Shown piece by piece: positions 17,337-25,307 of a DNA stretch of 49,506 nucleotides. The position numbers were made by a program, and so were the translations under genes. Under the pieces are notes generated by a model, which had not been told where the DNA came from, did not search any database, and saw only the letters and a program-made list of their open reading frames with translations. How positions within the stretch are numbered: position 1 is the stretch's first letter; each line of letters starts with the position of its first letter. The stretch is from an uncultured Saprospirales bacterium (GTDB lineage Bacteria > Bacteroidota > Bacteroidia > Chitinophagales > Saprospiraceae). Location of the stretch: the NCBI GenBank assembly GCA_937864265.1, contig CALMIR010000033.1, positions 1 to 49,506 of the forward strand, written 5' to 3'.

Positions 17337-17410
17337 TGATCCCGACAGGATTCGAACCTGTGGCCTGCTGATTAGAAGTCAGCTGCTCTATCCAGCTGAG
17401 CTACGGGACC
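17337..17410 (-). tRNA. tRNA-Arg (anticodon UCU)
   Basis: A 74-nt gene reading GGTCCCG at the 5' acceptor arm and CGGGATC at the 3' arm, a D-loop GCTCAGCTGGATAGAGC, anticodon loop CTTCTAA with TCT at 17374-17376, and a TTCGAAT T-loop. CCA is not encoded. It reads AGA codons. Its 3' end faces the AbiE/ATPase remnant, a common arrangement for elements that integrate into tRNA genes. Confidence 0.97.
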
Positions 17411-17428
17411 ATTTTTGAAAAAGCGCTG

Positions 17429-17436
17429 CAAAAATA
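17429..17436 (-). promoter_or_regulatory. -7 box of the tRNA-Arg gene
   Basis: On the minus strand TATTTTTG matches TAnnTTTG and would place transcription start about 12 bp before the tRNA. A TTG upstream (17449-17451) is closer than usual, so the -33 element is not convincing. Confidence 0.4.
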
Positions 17437-17603
17437 AAGCATTTTTCCCAATCGGAACTAATGTTAGCCGAAATAAATTGCTACAAGGCTTTTTCCTATC
17501 ATTAACAAGGCCAAAACCTTAAACATTCCCGTCCTATATTTTATTTTTATACGGAGAAAGCTAAAAATGCTGCTCATCCTGCTGAACAAAAAAAGGACAA
17601 CAA

Positions 17604-18512
17604 GTGAAAACCATTTTATTTAAGGCGATCCGCAAAAAGCGTTATTACGCACTACTGCTAGCACTGGGCTTTTTGGCATGGGTTTGGAGTTTTATGGACA
17701 TGCGCCTGAGTGCGGAGGCTTTTCAAGAAGCCCTGGCCGACAATCCTTATGGTTACCAGGCCGACGTTTGCGCCATCGAAGGGGATGGCCGCACCTTGTG
17801 TTATACCGAAATCGGCAATGACTCCTTGCCGTTGATCGTTTTTATCCATGGAGCGCCCAGTTCCTCTTCCTTTTGGAAAGATATGCTCAAAGACAGTTTG
17901 CTATTGAGCAAGGCCAAGCTCTTGGCGGTGGACCGCCCCGGCTATGGTTATTCGGGTTATGGAAAACCGGAAACTTCGGTACGCAAACAGGCTTCCCTCA
18001 TCGCTCGCCTCATTCAGGAAAAAAGCGCTTTACACTCAGCCATCATCCTGCACGGTTCCAGCTATGGAGGCACTGTAGCAGCTCGTATTGCGATGGACTT
18101 TCCACACCTGGTGGATGGCCTATTGCTGCAATCGGCTTCAGTCGCACCGGGTAAAGAAAAAACCTACCAATTCACCTACATTACGGAAAATACCTGGCTG
18201 CGTTGGCTGTTGCCCGGCTCGATTCACGTGGCCAATCAAGAAAAACTAACCCACCAGATAGAATTGGACTCAATGGCCAATCTGTGGAATCGCATCAAGG
18301 CAGCAGTTGTCGTTTTGCATGGCAAATCGGATGGCTTGATTTACCCGGAAAATGCGTTCTTTGCCCAGGAACGGCTGACCAATGCTTCCTTCCTGGACGT
18401 AAAAGTGTTGGAAAACCGCAAGCACGACTTGCTCTGGACGCGGCGCGACTTACTGATAAAGTCTTTGGAGCAACTCCTCCACTTGGGTGAAAAGCAGGCA
18501 CTGAATAGGTAA
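17604..18512 (+). CDS. Membrane-anchored alpha/beta hydrolase
   Basis: A 302-aa protein with a basic N-terminus and one membrane segment (about 13-30), so it is likely anchored with the hydrolase domain outside the cytoplasmic membrane. The fold is shown by the oxyanion motif IHGAPSSSSFW (81-91), DRPGYGYSG (110-118), the nucleophile elbow HGSSYGG (S153), an acidic residue near GKSDGLIYP and a catalytic His in RKHDLLW. Substrate unknown; the cap region is short. Start is GTG at 17604 with an AAAGGA sequence about 8 bp upstream, one of the few Shine-Dalgarno-like sites here. ung follows on the same strand after 64 bp. Confidence 0.85.
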   Translation: MKTILFKAIRKKRYYALLLALGFLAWVWSFMDMRLSAEAFQEALADNPYGYQADVCAIEGDGRTLCYTEIGNDSLPLIVFIHGAPSSSSFWKDMLKDSLLLSKAKLLAVDRPGYGYSGYGKPETSVRKQASLIARLIQEKSALHSAIILHGSSYGGTVAARIAMDFPHLVDGLLLQSASVAPGKEKTYQFTYITENTWLRWLLPGSIHVANQEKLTHQIELDSMANLWNRIKAAVVVLHGKSDGLIYPENAFFAQERLTNASFLDVKVLENRKHDLLWTRRDLLIKSLEQLLHLGEKQALNR

Positions 18513-18576
18513 AACCGATCATGCAAAAACCGACGCAAACAGCACAGCAAAACAACTTTTGCAAAACCAATCACAC

Positions 18577-19254
18577 ATGTCTGAAATAAAAATAGAAGCC
18601 AGTTGGAAAATAGCATTGCAAGATACTTTTGAACAAGACTGGTTTCAAAACCTGGCTCAGTTTCTGCGACAAGAAAAAAGCCAGGGAAAAACCATTTACC
18701 CTCCCGGTTCTCTGATTTTCAACGCCTTTCATGCTACCCCGTTTCAAGAAGTCAAGATCGTAATACTGGGACAGGATCCTTACCACAACCCCGGCGAAGC
18801 CATGGGGCTCTCTTTTTCGGTGCCTAAAGGCGTTCGCATCCCGCCTTCCTTACAAAATGTCTATCAAGAACTGCATACCGATGTGGGCATACCGATACCC
18901 AAACACGGCGACCTGAGCGCCTGGGCTAAGCAGGGAGTGTTTTTGCTCAATGCCATGCTCACGGTGGAGAAAAACAAACCCGGCTCGCATCAAAAAATCG
19001 GTTGGCAGTTGTTTACCGATGCGGTCATTCGGAAATTATCGGAAGAAAGGTCGGGGCTGGTGTTTATGCTCTGGGGCAATTTCGCCCGCAAAAAACGCGA
19101 CCTGATTCAACCCGACAAGCATTTGATTCTGGAAGCAGCACATCCTTCGCCCTTGGCTGGCGGGGCTTTCAAAGGCTGCCGTCATTTTTCAAAAGCCAAT
19201 GCTTATTTAACGCAACAGGGAAAAAGCCCTGTGGATTGGAATTTATCGGAGTAA
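18577..19254 (+). CDS. ung: Uracil-DNA glycosylase, family 1
   Basis: A 225-aa enzyme that removes uracil from DNA in base-excision repair. Visible motifs are the water-activating loop ILGQDPYH (63-70, D67), IPPSLQNVYQE (88-98), the uracil-binding LLNAMLTV (123-130), LVFMLWGNFA (161-170) and the HPSPLA minor-groove loop (189-194, H189). Length is normal. The ATG at 18577 gives the standard N-terminus; an upstream in-frame TTG at 18559 is unlikely. The hairpin array begins 7 bp after the stop. Confidence 0.97.
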   Translation: MSEIKIEASWKIALQDTFEQDWFQNLAQFLRQEKSQGKTIYPPGSLIFNAFHATPFQEVKIVILGQDPYHNPGEAMGLSFSVPKGVRIPPSLQNVYQELHTDVGIPIPKHGDLSAWAKQGVFLLNAMLTVEKNKPGSHQKIGWQLFTDAVIRKLSEERSGLVFMLWGNFARKKRDLIQPDKHLILEAAHPSPLAGGAFKGCRHFSKANAYLTQQGKSPVDWNLSE

Positions 19255-19261
19255 ATGGCTA

Positions 19262-19404
19262 CAATTTAGCAGGGCACTCGAAGTAACTGCAATTTAGCAG
19301 GGCACTCGAAGTGACCTGCTAAAATATCTACAATTTAGCAGGGCACTCGAAGTGATCGGCTAAAATAACTACAATTTAGCAGGGCACTCGAAGTGATCGG
19401 CTAA
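19262..19404. repeat. Array of four palindromic hairpin repeats
   Basis: Four units begin CAATTTAGCAGGGCACTCGA at 19262, 19290, 19331 and 19372 (spacing 28, 41, 41 bp). Unit 1 is shortened at its 3' side; unit 2 pairs as TTAGCAGGGCACT / AGTGACCTGCTAA (12 of 13) around a CGA loop; units 3 and 4 have three mismatches in the stem. A fifth copy lies at 1-32. The spacers are nearly identical A/T-rich linkers, so this is not a CRISPR array. The remaining sequence up to 19673 is AT-rich with no supported gene. Confidence 0.85.
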
Positions 19405-19673
19405 TATGACTTGTTAAAAAAGATAACCTTTTCTGCCTCATTTTATAAAGAAAATTTAAAAAATGGCGCTTTCCTTGAAAATTTAAAACCCAATATATAC
19501 ATTTGTTGCGACCCGGAAAGCAAAATGGAAATCAATATGACCAACATCGCGCGATCAGGATTAATGCCAGCTGTTTCGTGTTCCCGTTTTCGGTGTTCAT
19601 TTTATGCCATTCAAGTTCAATGGATGCCTTGCATCAGCCAGTAAGACATTAATCACTAAACCATTAATACTTT

Positions 19674-20174
19674 ATGAAAAACCTGATTTTACTCCTTTTG
19701 ATTGCTGTGGCAACTTTTGTTGCTCAACCTGCTCAAGCTTTTGTTCATTCTGCAAAAAGTAAAGCAGCCATGAATGATGCGGTAAGTACCTACAACCTTC
19801 AATTGGAAGGTATGGAAGGCATGACCGTACAGGACTTCCTCAACCTTTCTCCTAAGCAAATCCGCGAAAAGACGGGTCAGAAGTTGAGCCTGAAAGAATC
19901 TATAGCGCTGAAGTTAGCTCAGAAAAAAGTAAAAAAATCCATCAAGAAAAGCGATGCAGAAAATGCGGCTAAAAGCCAATTGGTAGCGCTATTGCTTGTG
20001 GTTTTTGTTGGTGGCTTAGGTATCCACCGCTTCTATTTGGGTTACACCACTATTGGTATCATACAGCTGTTGACACTGGGTGGCTGTGGTATCTGGGCAT
20101 TGATTGACCTGATCCGTATCATTACTGGTGATTTAGGCCCTGCTGACGGCAGCGCTTATGACCCAACCCTTTAA
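19674..20174 (+). CDS. Exported TM2-domain membrane protein
   Basis: A 166-aa protein: a signal peptide (1-22, ending AQAF), a helical, lysine-rich middle (about 30-105, with LSPKQIREKTGQKLSLKESI), then a TM2 domain of two membrane helices (107-150) with the family turn GGLGIHRFYLGYTTIG and CGIWALIDLIRI. TM2 proteins are small membrane proteins of unclear function. The middle segment suggests a periplasmic interaction region. Neighbour: a DUF2752 membrane protein follows on the same strand, with element C in between. The stop codon lies at the edge of that element. Confidence 0.85.
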   Translation: MKNLILLLLIAVATFVAQPAQAFVHSAKSKAAMNDAVSTYNLQLEGMEGMTVQDFLNLSPKQIREKTGQKLSLKESIALKLAQKKVKKSIKKSDAENAAKSQLVALLLVVFVGGLGIHRFYLGYTTIGIIQLLTLGGCGIWALIDLIRIITGDLGPADGSAYDPTL

Positions 20175-20280
20175 ATTAAGTTCCCGATTCGTCCTTACCA
20201 TATTGGGTTAAATAGTTCAGTTAAAGTATGTCCTCTATGGTAAGGATCTTGATTAATCGAGGAGTCATTTTGTGTACACA
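20173..20280 (+). repeat. MITE-like palindromic element, copy C (diverged)
   Basis: Shares AATTAAGTTCCCGATTCGTC at its left and arms CCTTACCATA / TATGGTAAGG, but lacks the outermost AGTAACGCAG and ACTACT ends and differs at many inner positions. It fills nearly all of the gap between the TM2 and DUF2752 genes. A GAGG sequence and a GTG (20272) inside its right end could act as ribosome site and start for the next gene. Confidence 0.75.
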
Positions 20281-20283
20281 ATC

Positions 20284-20655
20284 ATGACATTTATGAAAGG
20301 GAAAACCAGAAGAAAAGGCTGGATCAGTTCCCGTCTGAATCTAAACTCCAAGCCCTGGGTGTTGACCCGGCTGGCATTTCTCATCATCCTACCTATTGTA
20401 TTGCTGGCGCTGCCTGCCGATTATTTCGATTCCGGGCGAGCGGTGTGCCTGTCCAGGGTGATTTTTGATGTGGAATGTTTTGCCTGTGGCATGACCCGTG
20501 CTGTGATGCATTTCATCCACTTTGAGTTCAATGAAGCTGTTTATCACAATGTATTAGTCTTGCCCGTTGCGCCCTTGCTGCTATTTTTGTGGGTAAAATG
20601 GCTGTGGACGGACTGGAAAAGATGGCGTGCCTTTCAAAGCCCCATACCAGCTTAG
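20284..20655 (+). CDS. DUF2752 small membrane protein
   Basis: A protein of about 123 residues with two or three membrane segments (about 30-50, 88-105) and the hallmark CFACGMTRAVMHF segment of DUF2752. Function unknown; genes of this family often sit beside TM2 genes, as here. Start is not certain: ATG at 20284, ATG at 20293 or the GTG at 20272, which has AGGAG 7 bp upstream but would lie within repeat element C. A strong terminator follows. Confidence 0.8.
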   Translation: MTFMKGKTRRKGWISSRLNLNSKPWVLTRLAFLIILPIVLLALPADYFDSGRAVCLSRVIFDVECFACGMTRAVMHFIHFEFNEAVYHNVLVLPVAPLLLFLWVKWLWTDWKRWRAFQSPIPA

Positions 20656-20680
20656 GACTTTTATTTTTTCCTAATACGAC

Positions 20681-20716
20681 AAAGCGCCTTCCTGTATAAT
20701 AACGGGAAGGCGCTTT
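20681..20716 (+). terminator. Bidirectional intrinsic terminator
   Basis: Arms AAAGCGCCTTCC (20681-20692) and GGAAGGCGCTTT (20705-20716) are perfectly complementary with a 12-base loop, followed by ATTTTT on one side and preceded by a T/A-rich run on the other. It separates the convergent DUF2752 gene and the minus-strand propeller gene ending at 20734. Confidence 0.93.
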
Positions 20717-20733
20717 ATTTTTGTGCGCTAGTG

Positions 20734-23277
20734 CTATCGTTTTATCAATTGCCGACTGCCTAACTGTTGTCCATCAAGCATCAAAGTATAAATATAACTG
20801 CCTGCTGGTAAGTGTTCCAAATAGACCGTTTTTTGTTGCAAGCCTTTAGCCGCTTGGCCTTCAAACAAAGACCGCAGCAAGCGCCCTTGATTGTCCCGCA
20901 ATTCTAGTTTTACTCGGGCGCTTTCGACCAATTCAAACTCAAATGTGGTGGAAGAAAGTACCGGATTCGGATAATTTCTGAGCTGGGCCAAAATAGATGC
21001 ATCGATTGTTTTTACACCAACCGGCTCGCGCAAATCGGTCTGATAAACACCCAAACCGTGGGTAGCGGCCCTCAATTTGCGCTCCGGCTCTGATATGCTC
21101 AAGTGCATCACCATCGCAGCTTCGGCAATACCATCGGAATAGGCTTCCCAGGAAAAACCACCGTCAAACGAGGCATACACCCCCAAGTCTGTTCCAATAT
21201 AAATATCGTCCGGCATCATCGGATCGACGAAAATGCAGTTGACTGGAATGTCGGGCAAACCATTGCTTAGTGAAAGCCAGCTATTCCCGCCGTTGACTGT
21301 TTTATATACGTGGCTGCTGCCAAAACCGGAGAAGACGACAAAGACTTCGTCCTGATTTTCCGGATGAAAAGCAATATCCATGGCTACCCGGTTGGGCAAG
21401 CCACTCATGGCCTGCCAAGTACTGCCTCCATTGAGCGATCGGTAAAGCCGGGGTATCCCGCCTAGCAAAGGCGCTGTACTGACGTAAATCAAGTCACTAT
21501 CTTCCGGGCTGACTGCAATACTCAAGATGGGATTGCCGGTAGCCGGATCGACAAAGCCCGTAGAAGTAGCCTGCCAAGTGTTCCCGCCATTTTGGGAAAT
21601 GTGCAAGCGCTGCGCCCCTGCATAAATAATAGCGGGATTCTGCGGATCCAATTCAAATGGGCCGTTGAAGTTTTTAGACTCCCCTGAGGCGGAATTAACG
21701 CCGATACCGAAAAAACTTTCTCCCCCATCTTCCGATTTCTGAAGGTTTAAGTTTTGGTAAGCTCCGTACATGATTTGGTCGTCGAGTGGATTGATAGCCG
21801 TACTCATACCGTCGCCACCAATTACCCGTATCCAAGCATCGTCGCCGACATAGATGGCTGTGGCATTGTCCTGCATACCGCCTATGCCCAAGTTTGGATT
21901 GGTGCGCGAATTGGAAAAATTGGCGTAAAATTGTTGGGTTTGATAGCCTCCGTTGCGCCCTGACCAGGATTCGCCGTTGTCTGACGAAACAAAGATGCCC
22001 CCATCTGTTACCGCATACACCGTATTGGCATCGAATGGCGAATAATACACCCCGTGGATATCGGCATGCACATAGTCGGTAGGGCCTTCTGGTCCGCCGA
22101 CAGGCACTTGGCCAAAATCCCAGGCGTACCAATAGGTTTTCTGTTGTAAGCTGACACCGCCATCCGTTGATTTAAATGCATCAATGCCGACATAAATGAG
22201 CTGATCAGGATTGTCTGGTTTGATCGCTACATCGTGAGAATACCAGCCTTGGTATTTGGCAACGTCTGAATTGTTGATGTTGATCCAATTTTCGCCGCCA
22301 TCTTCTGATTTATACAAGCCTATACTGGCAAATATATCGGCCACAGACACATACATCACCTCCGGATTGGAAGGGCTGATGCTAATGAGGGATTTGCCGG
22401 TATAATTGCTGGGCAAACCATTTACCAAAGTAAAAGAATTGCCCCCGTTATCGGAACGATAAATACCTCTTTGCGGGCTGTCTAAATTGCCATAAGAAAC
22501 AAACAAGACATTGGTGTCCAGCGGATGCATTTCAATATCAACGCTCATTTCGATGTCATGGATCAGATTCCAACTTTCACCAGCATCATAACTGCGAAAT
22601 AAGCCTTCCGTGGTAGCAGCAAAAAGGGTTTGGGTGCGCTGGGGATTGATTACAATATCCCAAACGCCAGTCAGGTCGGTGTAGCTCCAATCGAGCGATT
22701 TACTCCAGGTCAGTCCACCATCGCTGGTTTTTAAAATACCCATACCGTAGGAGCCTCTGGTAAGTCGATTGTAAATACCCGGTTGCGCAAAATTGTAATT
22801 ATAGACCTCTCCTGTGCCGATGTACATGACATCAGCATTGTTAGGATCAATGGCGATAGCCCCTACTCCCAACACGGGATATCCGGTGGGTACACGCTCC
22901 CAAGCTTCAACGCCTGCCCCCGCTGTCGTGCTTTTCCAAAGGCCACCGCTGGCCGATCCCGCATAAAGAATCATAGGATCGGTGGGGTGAAAAGCCAAAG
23001 AGATGGTTCGGCCACCGATATTTTTAGGCCCCAGCGATTCCCATTCTGGCACCCCGTCACGGAGGGTCAGGGTGTTTTTCCGGGCTTCGAAAGCCTGGTG
23101 AAGTAAGTCAGCACGCAAACGCCCATCCGGCCAGGAGCGGTATAAAGCCCACTGTTCCAAGGCATGGGCAGCGCCGCTGATTTTTTCTTCAACCTTTGCC
23201 TTTGGTTTATCATCCTGGCATTGGCAAAAAATACCTGCAACAATCAATAGTAGTGCAAAGCGTATATAGGTGTACAT
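20734..23277 (-). CDS. Sortilin-like beta-propeller with T9SS-type tail
   Basis: An 847-aa exported protein. The signal peptide ends in CQC, so it may be lipid-modified. From about residue 75 to 770 it has many Asp-box/BNR-type repeats (SYDAGESWN, SEDGGENWI, SDNGESWS, SQNGGNTWQ, SLNGGSTWQ, TVNGGNSWL, SFDGGFSWE), the pattern of VPS10/sortilin-like ten-bladed propellers often called glycosyl hydrolase or photosystem-stability-like. The C-terminus (NYPNPVLSSTTFEFEL ... SYIYTLMLDGQQLGSRQLIKR) is a type A T9SS sorting domain. Having both a lipobox-like site and a T9SS tail is unusual, so one may not be used. No catalytic residues can be assigned; surface binding is likely. Confidence 0.85.
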   Translation of the reverse strand: MYTYIRFALLLIVAGIFCQCQDDKPKAKVEEKISGAAHALEQWALYRSWPDGRLRADLLHQAFEARKNTLTLRDGVPEWESLGPKNIGGRTISLAFHPTDPMILYAGSASGGLWKSTTAGAGVEAWERVPTGYPVLGVGAIAIDPNNADVMYIGTGEVYNYNFAQPGIYNRLTRGSYGMGILKTSDGGLTWSKSLDWSYTDLTGVWDIVINPQRTQTLFAATTEGLFRSYDAGESWNLIHDIEMSVDIEMHPLDTNVLFVSYGNLDSPQRGIYRSDNGGNSFTLVNGLPSNYTGKSLISISPSNPEVMYVSVADIFASIGLYKSEDGGENWININNSDVAKYQGWYSHDVAIKPDNPDQLIYVGIDAFKSTDGGVSLQQKTYWYAWDFGQVPVGGPEGPTDYVHADIHGVYYSPFDANTVYAVTDGGIFVSSDNGESWSGRNGGYQTQQFYANFSNSRTNPNLGIGGMQDNATAIYVGDDAWIRVIGGDGMSTAINPLDDQIMYGAYQNLNLQKSEDGGESFFGIGVNSASGESKNFNGPFELDPQNPAIIYAGAQRLHISQNGGNTWQATSTGFVDPATGNPILSIAVSPEDSDLIYVSTAPLLGGIPRLYRSLNGGSTWQAMSGLPNRVAMDIAFHPENQDEVFVVFSGFGSSHVYKTVNGGNSWLSLSNGLPDIPVNCIFVDPMMPDDIYIGTDLGVYASFDGGFSWEAYSDGIAEAAMVMHLSISEPERKLRAATHGLGVYQTDLREPVGVKTIDASILAQLRNYPNPVLSSTTFEFELVESARVKLELRDNQGRLLRSLFEGQAAKGLQQKTVYLEHLPAGSYIYTLMLDGQQLGSRQLIKR

Positions 23278-23380
23278 AGGAAAAACTTTAGATACCTCCC
23301 AAGATACGTGATACTCCAGGAGCGACCTTTCAAAAAGTCGTATTTGTCTGGAAAGAAACAGAAGTAGCTCGTGCGAAAGT

Positions 23381-24133
23381 TTAAGAATCTTTACTTTCCT
23401 GTAGTTCAGCTCGCGGCATTAAAGCCTCTAAGCCATCAATAAGGTGCTCCAAATCCCAGGCTTTTTGAATAGAAAACGGCCCAACCTGGGTTCTCCTCAA
23501 GGCGCTGAGGTAGGCGCCACTGTCCAAAGCTTGTCCAAAGTCATGCGCCAGCGAGCGGATGTAGGTGCCTTTGCTACAAGCTACCCGAAAATCGACCTCA
23601 GGCAGTTCTACCCTTGTGAGTTCAAAGGCAGCAATATGTACTTTGCGCGGTTCTATTTCTACCCGCTCCCCTTTCCTGGCCTTTTTGTACAAAGGCTGAC
23701 CATCTACTTTGATGGCGCTGAAGATGGGCGGTACCTGATCCAGATCGCCAATAAAGCGCTGACGGGCTGCATCGAGCAATTCTGGTGTGATATGATCAAT
23801 GGGAAACGTTTCCTCTATTTCGGTCTCCGCATCAAAGGATGGCGTAGCAGCCCCTAGTACCAGGGTACCCGTATATTCTTTGGGATATTGTTGGAATTCG
23901 GCCAGTTTTTTGGTGTACTTGCCCGTGCAGATGATCAGCAACCCGGTAGCCATAGGATCCAGTGTGCCTGCATGCCCTACTTTGATTTTGGAGGTATGGA
24001 GGTAGTGCTTGAGTTTATACCGAATTTTATTCACCACATCGAATGAGGTCCATCCCTGCGGTTTATCTACTAAAAGAACTGCTCCGTTGAGAAAGTCGTA
24101 TCCCGAAAGAGGATTATCTTCGTCGTCGTTCAT
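23381..24133 (-). CDS. truB: tRNA pseudouridine-55 synthase TruB
   Basis: A 250-aa enzyme making pseudouridine 55 in the T-loop of tRNAs. Family motifs: LLVDKPQGWTSFDVV (20-34), the catalytic-Asp segment KVGHAGTLDPMATGLLI (51-67, D59), and CSKGTYIRSLAHDFG. Lacks the extra C-terminal PUA domain of longer bacterial forms, as is common in this phylum. It is the last gene of an operon with ftsX, DUF3098 and uppP; gap to uppP 29 bp. Confidence 0.96.
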   Translation of the reverse strand: MNDDEDNPLSGYDFLNGAVLLVDKPQGWTSFDVVNKIRYKLKHYLHTSKIKVGHAGTLDPMATGLLIICTGKYTKKLAEFQQYPKEYTGTLVLGAATPSFDAETEIEETFPIDHITPELLDAARQRFIGDLDQVPPIFSAIKVDGQPLYKKARKGERVEIEPRKVHIAAFELTRVELPEVDFRVACSKGTYIRSLAHDFGQALDSGAYLSALRRTQVGPFSIQKAWDLEHLIDGLEALMPRAELQESKDS

Positions 24134-24162
24134 TAGAAATTAGGTTTGAGAAATGCCCGGGT

Positions 24163-24969
24163 CTAAGTACGGTAGAAAAACCAATAGACACCCATGGCCA
24201 CAATCGCTATGATAAAGCAATATACGGCAAAAAAAGTTAATTTGCTATTTTTCACCAATTTTATCATCCATAAGCAGGCAAAAACCCCCGTTAGAAAGGC
24301 GGCGACAAATCCTGCCAACAAAGGCAATTGATCTGTATTGGATGCGCCCAATTCCCCATCCATAATATCTTTAGCCATTTTTCCCAAAATCAAGGGTACT
24401 ACCATCAGGAAGGAAAAACGGGCTGCCCTTTCGCGGTCAATTCCCAACAAAACGGAGGTGGAAATCGTAGCGCCAGAACGAGATATGCCCGGTATAATGG
24501 CAATGGCTTGTGCAATTCCCACCCAAAGCGCATCGAGGAAGCCAACTGGTTTTCCAGTATTTTTAGCGCGATCAGCAAAAAAGAGCAACAGCGCCGTCAC
24601 CATTAGCATCGCTCCTACCAGCAAGATGTTTTTTGTAAATAGCGCTTCGATTTGTTCTTCGAACATCAAGCCGACAAAAGCGGCAGGAATCATCGAAAGG
24701 ATAATTTTCGAGGCGAAGCGCGTCTCTTCATTCCATTGAAAGCGGAAAAGCCCTTTGAAAATATCGAGGATGTCTTTTCGAAAAACAACAATGGTGCTTA
24801 AAGCAGTAGCAGCGTGAAGTGTAACCGTCATGAGCAGGCTTTCTTCTGCGACGCTGTCATCTCCCAGAAAAAACTTTGCCAATTCCAGATGGCCACTACT
24901 GCTCACTGGCAAAAACTCGGTGAGGCCTTGAATGATACCCAAGACAATGGCCTCTATGATTTCCTCCAT
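24163..24969 (-). CDS. uppP: Undecaprenyl-diphosphatase UppP (BacA)
   Basis: A 268-aa multi-pass membrane enzyme that dephosphorylates undecaprenyl diphosphate to recycle the lipid carrier for peptidoglycan and O-antigen. Signature segments are QGLTEFLPVSSSGHLEL (14-30) and IPGISRSGATIS (about 158-170). About seven or eight hydrophobic helices are visible. Its start overlaps the DUF3098 stop by one base (TGATG), indicating translational coupling. Confidence 0.96.
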   Translation of the reverse strand: MEEIIEAIVLGIIQGLTEFLPVSSSGHLELAKFFLGDDSVAEESLLMTVTLHAATALSTIVVFRKDILDIFKGLFRFQWNEETRFASKIILSMIPAAFVGLMFEEQIEALFTKNILLVGAMLMVTALLLFFADRAKNTGKPVGFLDALWVGIAQAIAIIPGISRSGATISTSVLLGIDRERAARFSFLMVVPLILGKMAKDIMDGELGASNTDQLPLLAGFVAAFLTGVFACLWMIKLVKNSKLTFFAVYCFIIAIVAMGVYWFFYRT

Positions 24970-25298
24970 CAGAAGCGTTTAAAAATGGCGTATATTTCGA
25001 CCACTAGTCCAATTATCATAACTAGCGGTGCTATAAAAGTGCGCCGGGTGCTGTAAATAATAGAATTGTCCCATACATCAGGGCTTGGCATGGCGCCACC
25101 CGACATGAGCAGTAGTCCAAGTGCAATCAAACCTGCGCCGGCTAGCATCAAAATATAGTTTTGCTTGCCAAATTCCAGGGCTTGGGTTGGATTGTTTTCC
25201 ACTGGTTTTCTCTTAGATGTAGTGGCCGCAGCCGACGAAGTAGCAGAGGGCGTAGTGGTAACGACTACCTTTTTTTTAGAAGGCTGATTTTTACTCAT
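24969..25298 (-). CDS. DUF3098 membrane protein
   Basis: A 109-aa protein. The first 40 residues are Lys/Thr/Ser/Ala-rich and likely disordered, then two membrane helices (about 47-65 and 87-106) with the DUF3098 features FGKQNYILMLAGAGLIALG and APLVMIIG. Function unknown; in Bacteroidota the gene lies between ftsX and uppP, as here, which suggests a cell-envelope or division role. Gap to ftsX 9 bp. Confidence 0.88.
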   Translation of the reverse strand: MSKNQPSKKKVVVTTTPSATSSAAATTSKRKPVENNPTQALEFGKQNYILMLAGAGLIALGLLLMSGGAMPSPDVWDNSIIYSTRRTFIAPLVMIIGLVVEIYAIFKRF

Positions 25299-25307
25299 AT
25301 TTTCATA

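Noticed and set aside
19262-19404. CRISPR array
   Set aside because: The linkers between repeats are short and nearly identical, spacing is 28/41/41 and there are no cas genes; the units are self-complementary hairpins.
19411-19644. 77-codon ORF after the hairpin array
   Set aside because: AT-rich chance frame with irregular residue make-up and no homologue recognised.
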